A DNA stretch of 64,000 nt from Mycobacterium ostraviense (GTDB lineage Bacteria; Actinomycetota; Actinomycetes; Mycobacteriales; Mycobacteriaceae): contig NZ_NKRE01000001.1 in assembly GCF_002705925.1 (NCBI RefSeq), positions 250,019-314,018 of the forward strand. The letters run 5' to 3'. Made by a program: the position numbers and the translations under genes. The notes under the pieces were generated by a model. The model worked only from the letters and a program-made list of their open reading frames with translations. It ran no database searches and was not told the origin of the DNA. Positions 47,696 to 57,045 of the stretch are shown here, one piece after another. Positions within the stretch are counted from its first letter, which is position 1; the number at the start of each line of letters is the position of its first letter.

Positions 47696-49888
47696 ATGTC
47701 GCCGAACAACACCGAACGCTCAGGCGGGGCCGGGCCCCCGCTGCGTACCGTGTGGCCGGGCACCCCGTATCCGCTGGGAGCCACCTATGACGGTGCCGGC
47801 ACCAACTTTTCGGTGTTCTCCGAAATCGCCGAAGGAGTCGAACTGTGCCTGATCGCCGACGACTGTAGCGAAACGCGGATCTCCCTGGACGAGGTCGACG
47901 GATACGTCTGGCACGCCTATCTGCCGAACATCATCCCGGGCCAGCGCTATGGGTTTCGGGTCCACGGGCCCTTCGACCCCTCGGCGGGCCATCGTTGTGA
48001 TCCCAGCAAGCTGCTACTCGACCCGTACGGAAAAGCCTTCGACGGCGACTTCACCTTCGGGCAGGCGCTGTTCTCCTACGACATGAGCGCGGTGGATCCA
48101 GAAGGCGATTCGGCCGACCCGGGCATCCCCCCCATGGTTGATTCCCTGGGCTCCACGATGACCAGCGTGGTGATCAACCCGTTCTTCGACTGGGGGTACG
48201 ACCGGGCACCCGTGACGCCGTACCACGAGACGGTCATCTACGAGGCGCATGTCAAGGGGATGACGCAAACTCACCCCGGCATCCCCGAGCAACTACGGGG
48301 CAGCTACGCGGGCCTGGCCCACCCGGTGATCATCGACCACCTCAAGTCGCTGAACGTCACCGCGCTGGAACTGATGCCGGTGCACCAGTTCCTGCACGAC
48401 TCCCGGCTACTCGACTTAGGGTTGCGAAACTACTGGGGCTACAACACGTTTGGCTTTTTCGCCCCCCATCACCAATATGCGTCGAACCGGCAACCCGGCG
48501 GCGCGGTGGCCGAGTTCAAATCGATGGTGCGCAGCCTGCACGACGCCGACATCGAGGTGATCCTGGACGTGGTGTACAACCACACCGCCGAAGGCAACCA
48601 CCTGGGTCCGACCATCAACTTCCGCGGCATCGACAACGCCGCGTACTACCGGCTCGTCGACACGGACCTGCGGCTGTACAAGGACTACACCGGCACCGGT
48701 AACAGCCTCAACGCCCGCCACCCACACGTGCTGCAGCTGATCATGGACTCGCTGCGCTACTGGGTGCTCGAGATGCATGTCGACGGATTCCGCTTCGACC
48801 TGGCCGCGACCCTGGCCCGAGAGCTGCACGACGTGGACCGGTTGAGCGCATTCTTCGATCTGGTACAGCAGGATCCGGTGGTCAGCCAGGTCAAGTTGAT
48901 CGCCGAGCCCTGGGACGTCGGTGAGGGCGGCTACCAGGTCGGCAATTTTCCCGGTTTGTGGACGGAGTGGAACGGGAAGTATCGGGATACTGTGCGCGAT
49001 TATTGGCGGGGCGAGCCCGCAACCCTGGGCGAGTTCGCCTCCCGGCTGACCGGGTCGTCGGACCTTTACGAGGCGACCGGCCGCCGCCCCAGCGCCAGCA
49101 TCAACTTCGTCACCGCCCATGACGGCTTCACCCTCAACGACCTGGTGTCCTACAACGAAAAGCACAACGAGGCCAACGGCGAGGCCAATCGCGACGGAGA
49201 AAGCCACAACCGGTCGTGGAACTGCGGCGTCGAGGGACCCACCGACGACCCCGACATCACGGCACTGCGCCGCCGCCAGATGCGTAACTTCTGGGCCACC
49301 CTGATGCTCAGCCAGGGCACACCGATGATCCTGCACGGCGACGAGATCGGGCGCACCCAGGACGGTAACAACAACGTCTACTGCCAGGACTCCGAATTGT
49401 CATGGATGGACTGGACTTTGGTGGACAAGAACTCGGACCTGCTGACCTTCGCGCGCAAGGTGACCACGTTGCGCAAGAACCACCCGGTATTTCGCCGGCG
49501 CCGGTTCTTCGAAGGAGAACCGATCCGAAGCGGCGCCGAGGTGCGCGATATCGCCTGGCTGACGCCGGACGGCCAGGAAATGACACACGAGGACTGGGGC
49601 AAGAGTTTCCACCAGTGTGTGGCGGTGTTTCTCAACGGCGACGCGATCACCGCGCCCAACGCCCGAGGTGAGCGCGTCGTCGACGATTCATTCCTGTTGT
49701 GCTTCAACGCTCACGACGAACCGGTGGAGTTCGTTATGCCCCACGGCGGTTACGCGCAGGAGTGGACCGTGGAGCTCGACACCGACGACCCGGCCGGCCT
49801 CAAAGAGGTAGGCAACCAGGTCGTCAACGCCGGAGAGCAGATCTCGCTGCCCGCCCGTTCGCTGCTGGTGCTTCGTAAGACGTTGTGA
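47696..49888 (+). CDS. treX: Glycogen debranching enzyme (TreX/GlgX type, GH13_11)
   Basis: A 730-residue GH13 enzyme that cleaves alpha-1,6 branches so TreY and TreZ can act. A CBM48-like N-terminus (GTPYPLGATYDGAGTNFSVF) precedes the catalytic barrel. Nucleophile Asp is in DGFRFDLA, acid Glu in LIAEPWDVG, and transition-state Asp in TAHDGFTLNDLV. VVYNHTAEGN is conserved region I. It heads treX-treY-treZ; AAGG lies just before the ATG. Confidence 0.95.
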   Translation: MSPNNTERSGGAGPPLRTVWPGTPYPLGATYDGAGTNFSVFSEIAEGVELCLIADDCSETRISLDEVDGYVWHAYLPNIIPGQRYGFRVHGPFDPSAGHRCDPSKLLLDPYGKAFDGDFTFGQALFSYDMSAVDPEGDSADPGIPPMVDSLGSTMTSVVINPFFDWGYDRAPVTPYHETVIYEAHVKGMTQTHPGIPEQLRGSYAGLAHPVIIDHLKSLNVTALELMPVHQFLHDSRLLDLGLRNYWGYNTFGFFAPHHQYASNRQPGGAVAEFKSMVRSLHDADIEVILDVVYNHTAEGNHLGPTINFRGIDNAAYYRLVDTDLRLYKDYTGTGNSLNARHPHVLQLIMDSLRYWVLEMHVDGFRFDLAATLARELHDVDRLSAFFDLVQQDPVVSQVKLIAEPWDVGEGGYQVGNFPGLWTEWNGKYRDTVRDYWRGEPATLGEFASRLTGSSDLYEATGRRPSASINFVTAHDGFTLNDLVSYNEKHNEANGEANRDGESHNRSWNCGVEGPTDDPDITALRRRQMRNFWATLMLSQGTPMILHGDEIGRTQDGNNNVYCQDSELSWMDWTLVDKNSDLLTFARKVTTLRKNHPVFRRRRFFEGEPIRSGAEVRDIAWLTPDGQEMTHEDWGKSFHQCVAVFLNGDAITAPNARGERVVDDSFLLCFNAHDEPVEFVMPHGGYAQEWTVELDTDDPAGLKEVGNQVVNAGEQISLPARSLLVLRKTL

Positions 49889-49891
49889 CGC

Positions 49892-52201
49892 ATGCCTTTG
49901 CCCATCCTGTCCAGCTACCGGCTGCAACTACGCGGTGCCTCGAGCGGGTTCGCGTTCACCTTCGCCGACGCCGAAAACCTGCTGGACTACTTCGACGACC
50001 TCGGGGTATCGCATCTGTACCTGTCCCCGATCATGACCGCGGCCGCGGGGTCCAGCCACGGCTACGACGTCACCGACCCGACCGCGGTGTCCCCAGAGCT
50101 TGGCGGTGCAGACGGGCTGGCCAGGTTATCCGAGGCGGCCCGGGCCCGCGGCATCGGTCTGGTCGTCGACATCGTGCCCAACCATGTGGGCATCGACCAG
50201 CCCGAGCAGAATGCCTGGTGGTGGGACGTCTTGCGGTACGGTCGTTCGTCGGCCTACGCCAGCTACTTCGACATCGACTGGAATCTCGACGAGGACGGCC
50301 GAATCGTGTTGCCGGTTCTGGGCTCCGACGACGACGTCGCCGACCTGAAAGTCGACGGCGACCTGCTGCGGTTGGGCGATCTGGCGCTGCCCATCGCTCC
50401 CGGCACCGCGGCGGGCACCGGCCCGGAGGTGCACGACCGCCAGCACTACCGGCTGGTGGGCTGGCGCACCGGGCGATGCGGCTATCGCCGGTTCTTCTCG
50501 ATCACCTCGCTGGCCGGGCTGCGGCAGGAGGACCGGGCGGTGTTCGACGCCACCCACGCCGAAGTCGCCCACTGGCTTGCCGAGGGACTCGTCGACGGCG
50601 TGCGCATCGACCATCCCGACGGCTTGTCGGATCCATCCGGATATCTCGCGTGGTTGCGCGAACTGCTCGGTCCGGACGCCTGGATCGTGATCGAAAAGAT
50701 CCTGGCCGTCGACGAGGCACTGGAGCCCACGCTGCCTGTGGCGGGCACCACCGGCTACGACGTATTGCGGGACATCGGCGGACTCTTCGTCGATCCCAGC
50801 GGAGCCGCGGAGCTCACCGCCTTGGTCGAGTCCGCGGGAGTGAACTATCAGGTGATGCGGGAAATGTTGGCCGCGTTGAAGATCCGTTCGGCCACCGCCA
50901 CCCTGGCAAGCGAGTTGCGCAGGCTGCGCCGCGCCATCGTGGCCGCGACTTGCGCCGATGATCCGTTGCTGCCCGACGCGGTGGCCGCGCTGCTCACCCA
51001 TATCGATGTCTACCGCTGCGACTACCCGGGCCTGGCCCCAGTAATGGCCACCGCCTTGGCCGAAACCCAGGCGGCGGCACCGGAATTGGGGCCCGCACTG
51101 CAGATCGTCGCCGCGGCACTGGCCCGTGGCGGCGAACCGGCCACCCGGCTGCAGCAACTCTGCGGCGCGGTGACCGCCAAGTCGGTCGAGGACTGCTACT
51201 TCTACCGCGACTCCCGGCTGGTTTCACTCAACGAGGTGGGCGGCGAACCGCACCGATTCGGGGTGGGGGCAGCGGAGTTTCATCACCGCGCCGCCACCCG
51301 CGCGCGGATGTGGCCGCGCACGATGACGACGCTGACCACCCACGACACCAAACGCGGTGAGGACGTGCGCGCCCGGATCGGCGTGCTCTCGCAGGTTCCG
51401 TCGCTGTGGGCCGAGTTCGTCGCCCGCTGGGAGATCCAGGCCCCATCCCCCGACCCGGCGACGGGACAATTCTTGTGGCAGAACATCTTCGGGGTGTGGC
51501 CAGTCAACGGCGAGGTGACCGGCGAGCTTCGCAACCGGCTGCACCACTACGCCGAGAAGGCCATTCGGGAAGCGGCCTGGCATACCTCGTGGAACGACCC
51601 GAACACCGATTTCGAGGACGCGACACACCGCTGGCTCGATACCGTGCTCGACGGTCCGGTGGCACAGCAACTGACCGGGCTGGTGGCTCAGCTGCACCCG
51701 CACGCGGCAAGCGACGCGCTGGGTCAGAAGCTGCTCGCGCTGACCGTACCCGGGATACCCGACATCTACCAGGGCACCGAGCTGTGGGACGACAGCCTGG
51801 TCGACCCGGACAACCGTCGACCCGTCGATTACGCCGCCCGCCGCGCCGCACTGAAAGCGTTGGCACACCCTAAAATTCGGGTCGTCGCCACCGCACTTCG
51901 GCTACGGCGCTCCCGTCCGGACAGCTTCCTGCACGGCGGCTACGTCCCAGTGCTGGCCGACGGCGACGCCAGTGACCATGTGGTGGCGTTTTGTCGCGGC
52001 TGGGAAGGCCAGGACATCCTGGTCGCGGTGACCCGCTGGACCGTGTGGCTGGAGGAAACCGGCTGGGGTAACACCGTGGTGCCGCTACCGGACGGGTCCT
52101 GGACCGACAGGCTTTCCGGCGCCACGGCAAGCGGACCGACCTCGGCCGCCGAACTGTTCGCAGACCTGCCCGTCGTCCTGCTGGAGCGCAACCGTGACTG
52201 A
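49892..52201 (+). CDS. treY: Maltooligosyl trehalose synthase (GH13_26)
   Basis: A 769-residue enzyme that turns the reducing-end maltose unit of an alpha-1,4-glucan into a trehalose unit. The N-terminal SSYRLQLRG and YLSPIMTAAAGSSHGYDV are TreY signatures. Catalytic regions are VRIDHPDGLSDP (nucleophile Asp), IVIEKIL (acid Glu) and TTHDTKRGEDVRAR. The start is three bases after the treX stop, and the end overlaps treZ by 8 bases. Confidence 0.95.
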   Translation: MPLPILSSYRLQLRGASSGFAFTFADAENLLDYFDDLGVSHLYLSPIMTAAAGSSHGYDVTDPTAVSPELGGADGLARLSEAARARGIGLVVDIVPNHVGIDQPEQNAWWWDVLRYGRSSAYASYFDIDWNLDEDGRIVLPVLGSDDDVADLKVDGDLLRLGDLALPIAPGTAAGTGPEVHDRQHYRLVGWRTGRCGYRRFFSITSLAGLRQEDRAVFDATHAEVAHWLAEGLVDGVRIDHPDGLSDPSGYLAWLRELLGPDAWIVIEKILAVDEALEPTLPVAGTTGYDVLRDIGGLFVDPSGAAELTALVESAGVNYQVMREMLAALKIRSATATLASELRRLRRAIVAATCADDPLLPDAVAALLTHIDVYRCDYPGLAPVMATALAETQAAAPELGPALQIVAAALARGGEPATRLQQLCGAVTAKSVEDCYFYRDSRLVSLNEVGGEPHRFGVGAAEFHHRAATRARMWPRTMTTLTTHDTKRGEDVRARIGVLSQVPSLWAEFVARWEIQAPSPDPATGQFLWQNIFGVWPVNGEVTGELRNRLHHYAEKAIREAAWHTSWNDPNTDFEDATHRWLDTVLDGPVAQQLTGLVAQLHPHAASDALGQKLLALTVPGIPDIYQGTELWDDSLVDPDNRRPVDYAARRAALKALAHPKIRVVATALRLRRSRPDSFLHGGYVPVLADGDASDHVVAFCRGWEGQDILVAVTRWTVWLEETGWGNTVVPLPDGSWTDRLSGATASGPTSAAELFADLPVVLLERNRD

Positions 52202-53918
52202 ATTTCGGGTCTGGGCACCCAGACCCGAGCTGGTACGCCTTGACGTCGACGGCCGGGCGCACGCGATGACTCGTTCGGACGACGGGTGGTGGCACGCCGA
52301 CGTGGATGCGCCACCGCACGCCCGCTACGGATATCTGCTCGACGACGACCCCACCGCGCTGCCCGATCCCCGATCACCGCGGCAACCCGACGGGGTGCAT
52401 GCGCGCTCGCAATTATGGGACCCGGCCGATGCGAACTGGACCGACGGCGATTGGCCGGGCCGTTCGATCGACGGCACGGTGATCTATGAACTGCACCTGG
52501 GTACCTTCACCGGCGCCGGCACATTCGATTCCGCGATCGAAAAGCTGGACTATCTGGTCGATCTCGGGATCGATTTCGTCGAGCTGATGCCGGTCAACTC
52601 CTTTGCCGGCACCCACGGCTGGGGATACGACGGCGTGCTGTGGTACAGCGTGCACGAACCCTACGGCGGCCCCGACGGGCTGATCCGGTTCGTCGACGCC
52701 TGCCACGCACGCGGTCTGGGGGTCTTGATCGACGCGGTGTTCAACCACCTCGGCCCGTCGGGGAATTACCTGCCTCGGTTCGGTCCCTACCTCTCGTCGG
52801 CGAGCAACCCCTGGGGCGAAGGCATCAACATCGCCGACGCCGACTCCGACGAGGTGCGCCGCTACATCATCGGGTGCGCGCTGCGCTGGATGCGCGACTT
52901 TCACGCCGACGGGCTGCGGCTGGACGCCGTGCACGCGCTGGTCGACACCACCGCCATCGATATCCTCGAAGAACTTGCCAGCGAAACCGATTGGCTGTCA
53001 AAGCAGCTGGGGCGGCCGCTGTCGCTGATCGCCGAAAGCGATCGCAACGATCCGCGGCTGATCACGCCGCGTGATCGCGGCGGCTACGGGCTGACCGCGC
53101 AATGGTCCGACGACATCCATCACGCCATCCACACCGCGGTGTCCGGCGAGTGCCAGGGGTACTATGCGGATTTCGGCTCGCTGGCCACGCTGGCACACAC
53201 CCTGCGGCACGGTTACTTTCACGCCGCCACCTATTCGTCGTTCCGGCACCGCCGCCACGGCCGGCCGTTGGATACCGCGACCATCCCGGCCACCCGGCTG
53301 CTCGCCTATACCTGCACCCATGACCAGGTCGGCAACCGCGCCCTCGGAGACCGTCCGTCGCACAATCTGACCGCGGGCCAATTGGCGATCAAAGCCGCAT
53401 TGGTTCTCGCCTCTCCCTACACCGCAATGCTTTTCATGGGCGAGGAATGGGCGGCGTCGACCCCGTTCCAGTTTTTCAGCTCGCATCCCGAACCGGAGCT
53501 GGCCCGGGCCACCGCCGAAGGCCGCAAGGCCGAATTCGCCGAGCACGGCTGGGATGCCGAGGAAATCCCCGACCCCCAGGACCCGCAGACGTTTCAGCGC
53601 TCCAAGCTGAAGTGGGATGAGGTCCATGCCGGCGAACACGCCCGCTTGCACCGCTTTTATCGCGATCTGATCGCGTTGCGGCGCAACGAGATTGACCTGA
53701 TGGATCGCTGGCTGGAGCACCTGATTGTCGACTACGACGAAGACCAGGCCTGGATTGTCATGCGACGCGGCCAGTTCGGCATCGCGTGCAACCTGGGCGC
53801 CGAGCCGGTGCCGATGCCCGTCACCGGAGACGTGGTGCTGGCGTGGGGTGAGCCGGCAGTCGATGCCGATCACACCGCGCTGGCAGGCTATTCGGTCGCC
53901 ATTCTCCGCTGCAGATAA
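52194..53918 (+). CDS. treZ: Maltooligosyl trehalose trehalohydrolase (GH13_10)
   Basis: A 574-residue enzyme releasing trehalose from the TreY product. EFRVWAPRPELV begins a CBM48-like domain. Catalytic barrel regions are DAVFNHLGPSGNYL, ADGLRLDAVHAL (nucleophile), LIAESDRNDPR (acid Glu) and YTCTHDQVGNRA. FMGEEWAASTPFQFF is a family signature. The GTG start at 52194 overlaps the treY end. It is the last gene before a perfect palindrome. Confidence 0.95.
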   Translation: MTEFRVWAPRPELVRLDVDGRAHAMTRSDDGWWHADVDAPPHARYGYLLDDDPTALPDPRSPRQPDGVHARSQLWDPADANWTDGDWPGRSIDGTVIYELHLGTFTGAGTFDSAIEKLDYLVDLGIDFVELMPVNSFAGTHGWGYDGVLWYSVHEPYGGPDGLIRFVDACHARGLGVLIDAVFNHLGPSGNYLPRFGPYLSSASNPWGEGINIADADSDEVRRYIIGCALRWMRDFHADGLRLDAVHALVDTTAIDILEELASETDWLSKQLGRPLSLIAESDRNDPRLITPRDRGGYGLTAQWSDDIHHAIHTAVSGECQGYYADFGSLATLAHTLRHGYFHAATYSSFRHRRHGRPLDTATIPATRLLAYTCTHDQVGNRALGDRPSHNLTAGQLAIKAALVLASPYTAMLFMGEEWAASTPFQFFSSHPEPELARATAEGRKAEFAEHGWDAEEIPDPQDPQTFQRSKLKWDEVHAGEHARLHRFYRDLIALRRNEIDLMDRWLEHLIVDYDEDQAWIVMRRGQFGIACNLGAEPVPMPVTGDVVLAWGEPAVDADHTALAGYSVAILRCR

Positions 53919-53925
53919 CGGCGCG

Positions 53926-53979
53926 AGCAGGCGCAGAATCGCACTGTTGTGGCCACAACAGTGCGATTCTGCGCCTGCT
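53926..53979. terminator. Perfect 54-bp palindrome between convergent genes
   Basis: Two perfectly complementary 27-base arms meet with no spacer, centred on TGGCCA at 53952/53953. The arms begin AGCAGGCGCAGAATCGCACT and end TTGTGG. It lies 7 bases after treZ and 14 bases before the stop of the convergent MocR-type gene. It would form the same hairpin in both transcripts, consistent with a bidirectional terminator without a U-tract. A cruciform or a protein-binding site is also possible. Confidence 0.75.
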
Positions 53980-53993
53980 GGACAACCGGAACC

Positions 53994-55325
53994 TCACACG
54001 CTGCGACGGCCGGTGACGTGCATCGCCTCGGTAATCGAGTCGGCGAGGGGGTCGATCTCGCCGACGGTCAGATCGGCAATGGTGATGCGGATTCCGGGCG
54101 GGGTCGCAATCCGAAACCGTGATCCCGGCGCCGCCGCCCAGCCGGTGTTGAGCAGCCGGGTGATCGCCACCGTTTCGTCGGGCACCGGAATCCACACGTT
54201 CAGCCCCGATCGGCCATATGCGATAACACCGCGGTCGGCCAGAGCAGCACACAACCGCATGCGGGTATCCGCGTAGCGCCGTTCGGCCTTGCGAATCAGG
54301 CGCATCGCCTCCCCGTCCGACCACAGCGTGACAGCTAGATCCTGCAACAGGTGGCTCACCCAGCCCGGCCCGAGCCGCAGCCGCCCCTGCACCCGTTCAA
54401 CCGTCCGCTGGTCTCCGGCAAGGATGGCCAGGCGCAGGTCGGGGCCGTAGGCCTTCGACGCAGAACGCACGAAAGCCCAGTGGCCGGTTGAGCCGGCCAG
54501 GGTGTGCAGCGGCGCCCCCGCGATGCCGGCACAGTGGTCGTCCTCGACGAGTAACACGTCGTCCGATCGGCCCGCCAGCAGATTGCCCAGCGCGGCCGCA
54601 CGATCCGCGGACAACACCGCCCCGGTCGGGTTCTGCGCACGGGTGGTGACCACCAGCGCCCGCACCCCGCGGCCCAGCGCCCGAGCAAGATCGGCAACCA
54701 GCGGCCCGTCGTCGTCGACTCGTACCGGCTCCACGTTAAGCCTCAGTGCCGCAAGTAGATCGAGCAGATTGGCCCAGCCCGGGTCCTCGACGGCAACCCG
54801 GTCACCGGGTCGCAGGTGTGCGGTCAGTATCCGCTCGATCCCGTCGAGCGCGCCGCTGGTCACCGCGAGGTGACGGGCCGGAACGCCATCGGCGGTCAGC
54901 GCGGCGCGAGCATGGTGTACCAACTCGTCCGACATCGGCGGCTGTCCGTAGAGGACGGGTGGTCCGGGACGAGCACGTAGTCGCGCGGCGGCGATGGGCA
55001 ACAAAGCGGGGTCCGGGTTTCCGGTAGACAAGTCTCGGGCGCCTTCGGGGACGTCGAGGCCGAGTGTGGACCGGGGGGTGGTGGCCGGGCGGTTCCGCAC
55101 CCGGGTCCCTCGCCGCCCCGCGGTCTCAACGGCCCCGCGATCACGAAGGATGCGGTAAGCGGCGGCCACCGTGTTGGGATTCACGCCGAGTTGGCCCGCG
55201 ACGTCGCGGATCGGCGGCAGGGTGTCCCCGGGCGTGAGACTGCCTTGGGAGATGGCTTGTTCGACGCTGGTGGCTATGGATTCGGCACCCGTCCCGGTTA
55301 TCCTATATTGTGCTGGCACAGTCAT
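53994..55325 (-). CDS. MocR/PdxR-type GntR regulator with aminotransferase domain
   Basis: A 443-residue fusion. Residues ~10-80 are a GntR winged helix (SIATSVEQAISQG, LPPIRDVAGQLGVNPNTVAAAYRIL). The rest is a fold-type I aminotransferase-like domain, with the PLP lysine in RSASKAYGPDLRLA and TRAQNPTGAVLS and VEDDHC motifs. Such regulators sense PLP or amino compounds and often control pyridoxal genes. It is divergent from a PNP-oxidase-like gene with only 34 bases between starts, suggesting direct control. Confidence 0.9.
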   Translation of the reverse strand: MTVPAQYRITGTGAESIATSVEQAISQGSLTPGDTLPPIRDVAGQLGVNPNTVAAAYRILRDRGAVETAGRRGTRVRNRPATTPRSTLGLDVPEGARDLSTGNPDPALLPIAAARLRARPGPPVLYGQPPMSDELVHHARAALTADGVPARHLAVTSGALDGIERILTAHLRPGDRVAVEDPGWANLLDLLAALRLNVEPVRVDDDGPLVADLARALGRGVRALVVTTRAQNPTGAVLSADRAAALGNLLAGRSDDVLLVEDDHCAGIAGAPLHTLAGSTGHWAFVRSASKAYGPDLRLAILAGDQRTVERVQGRLRLGPGWVSHLLQDLAVTLWSDGEAMRLIRKAERRYADTRMRLCAALADRGVIAYGRSGLNVWIPVPDETVAITRLLNTGWAAAPGSRFRIATPPGIRITIADLTVGEIDPLADSITEAMHVTGRRSV

Positions 55326-55341
55326 AATTATGTACTAGTAC
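55309..55341. promoter_or_regulatory. Candidate operators at the MocR / PNPOx-like divergent promoter
   Basis: Two perfect short palindromes lie here: TGTGC-TG-GCACA at 55309-55320, just inside the regulator's coding start, and GTACTAGTAC at 55332-55341 in the 34-base intergenic space. The surroundings (CATAATTATG) are AT-rich and probably contain both -10 elements. MocR-type regulators often bind direct or inverted repeats in such spacers. Confidence 0.5.
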
Positions 55342-55359
55342 GGAATCGGTGGCAATCAT

Positions 55360-56019
55360 ATGACCCTTGCATACCAACCAACGCCGCGCACCACTCCCTC
55401 TCGGTACCGGGAGCGTGCACGTTACGACAGCGAGACCGTCCACCGCATCCTGGACGAGGCGTTGTTCTGTCATCTCGGCTATGTTCGCGACGGCAGGCCG
55501 GCGGTCTTGCCGACCATGCATGTTCGCTACGGCGAGACGCTGTACATCCACGGCTCCACCGGCAGCGGACCAATGCTTGCCGCCAAGGCTGCCGGCCTGC
55601 CCGTCTGCCTCACCGTGACCGTCGTCGACGGGCTGGTGCTGGCCCGTTCGGCGATGCACCATTCCTTGAACTATCGCTCGGTGGTCGTGATGGGCACCGC
55701 ACGTGTGGTTGACGACGACGCCGAGAAGTTGCGTGCCTTGCACGCGCTGCTCGATCACATCCGGCCGGGCCGCGCCGCCGATTGCCGGACCCCCAACATC
55801 CGTGAACTGGCCGCCACCGCGGTACTTGCGCTGCAGCTTGTCGAGGTTTCGGCCAAGGTGCGCCACGGCGGACCGGTCGACGATCCGGAAGATCGTGTGC
55901 TGCCGCATTGGGCCGGGGTCATCCCGCTGGCCGTGACGGCGGGGACACCGCAACCGGCCGACGATCTCGACCCTGCTACCCCGCTGCCGGACTACCTGAC
56001 CGCCGCGCGCAGACCCTGA
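55360..56019 (+). CDS. Pyridoxamine 5'-phosphate oxidase-like FMN-binding protein
   Basis: A 219-residue split-barrel flavin protein of the Pyridox_ox_2 type. LDEALFCHLGYVRDGRPAVLPTMHVRYG leads into the FMN-binding barrel, here seen as CHLGYVRDGRPAVLP and YIHGSTGSGPM. HHSLNYRSVVVMGTARVV completes the core. It might act on B6 vitamers, heme or F420-type substrates; the nearby MocR regulator hints at B6. The start is the ATG at 55360. Confidence 0.87.
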   Translation: MTLAYQPTPRTTPSRYRERARYDSETVHRILDEALFCHLGYVRDGRPAVLPTMHVRYGETLYIHGSTGSGPMLAAKAAGLPVCLTVTVVDGLVLARSAMHHSLNYRSVVVMGTARVVDDDAEKLRALHALLDHIRPGRAADCRTPNIRELAATAVLALQLVEVSAKVRHGGPVDDPEDRVLPHWAGVIPLAVTAGTPQPADDLDPATPLPDYLTAARRP

Positions 56020-56032
56020 GATACCGGTGCGC

Positions 56033-56953
56033 TCACCGCATGCGGCTAGCAGAACCCGGCTCGGTGGCGCTCGCACGCCAAGTGCTGTCCCACCATGTCC
56101 CGACCAGCACGACGACACTGCCCCAGGCCATGCCCAGGAGCCAGCCGGCCAGCACGTCGCTGATGTAGTGCACTCCCAGATAGATCCGCGAGAACCCGAC
56201 TATGGTCGACCATCCCATCGCCATAGTCCAGACAATGACTCGCCCGGTCCATGAGGTGATCACCCAGCGGGTCACCAGCCATGCGGAGAGCAAGGTGACT
56301 GCGGCGGTGCCCGCCGCGTGCCCGGAGGGAAAGGAGTATCCGCCTTCGGCGATCGCTGCGAAAGGCAGGGCCGGCCGATCGCGGACTACCACTGCCTTCG
56401 CAACCAGAACCGCCGCTGCAATGCCACCACCACCGACCACAGCAAGCACCACCGGCCGCCACGACCTGCACCGCCAGACCACAGCGGGGCAGGTCAGCGC
56501 GGTGAGCGCCGCCATCCCGACCGGACCGCCCGCAGCGGTGACCACCCGCAGCGTCGCGGTCAACCACAGGTCGCGGTGGGCCGCAAGCCATTTGGCAGCC
56601 GGCTGGTCGATCCCCGCGATGCCATCACCCTCGAGGACATCATCGAGCACTTCGGTGAAGCAGACTGCCAGCGCCGTGACCACTGCCGCGCCGATGAGCA
56701 GCGCGACACCGGCGACCTCGGACACCGGCAGCCGACGAATCAGCGCCCCTCCCCAGGCGCCGGCCTGCTTGCGTAGCCACGCCACCACGCGGCCGATCAC
56801 GGCGACGTTGCACGCCCCCGCCCACAGTCCGCGGATCGGCGTCTCGTTCCGGGCGAGCCACGTCGCCAACACCGCCAGTACGACGAGACAACCCACGGTC
56901 GCTGCGCTCACCAGACCGAAACCGGGGGTACCGGGTCCAGATGGCTGGCTCAT
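56033..56953 (-). CDS. PAP2-family membrane phosphatase
   Basis: A 306-residue membrane protein with about seven helices. The acid-phosphatase signature is present in order: KAVVVRDRP (Lys-x6-Arg-Pro), YSFPSGHA (Pro-Ser-Gly-His) and SRIYLGVHYISD (Ser-Arg-x5-His-x3-Asp). It likely dephosphorylates lipid phosphates such as undecaprenyl pyrophosphate or phosphatidate. About 90 N-terminal residues precede the core, including two extra helices. It is convergent with the PNPOx-like gene (13-base gap). Confidence 0.92.
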   Translation of the reverse strand: MSQPSGPGTPGFGLVSAATVGCLVVLAVLATWLARNETPIRGLWAGACNVAVIGRVVAWLRKQAGAWGGALIRRLPVSEVAGVALLIGAAVVTALAVCFTEVLDDVLEGDGIAGIDQPAAKWLAAHRDLWLTATLRVVTAAGGPVGMAALTALTCPAVVWRCRSWRPVVLAVVGGGGIAAAVLVAKAVVVRDRPALPFAAIAEGGYSFPSGHAAGTAAVTLLSAWLVTRWVITSWTGRVIVWTMAMGWSTIVGFSRIYLGVHYISDVLAGWLLGMAWGSVVVLVGTWWDSTWRASATEPGSASRMR

Positions 56954-57045
56954 GTTTCGAACCCAACTCGGAACGGGAACGCGACGGCGGTCCGGGCGTC
57001 GACCACGCTAGCAATCCATCGGCCCGGGCCGATGTGAGCGACCGG

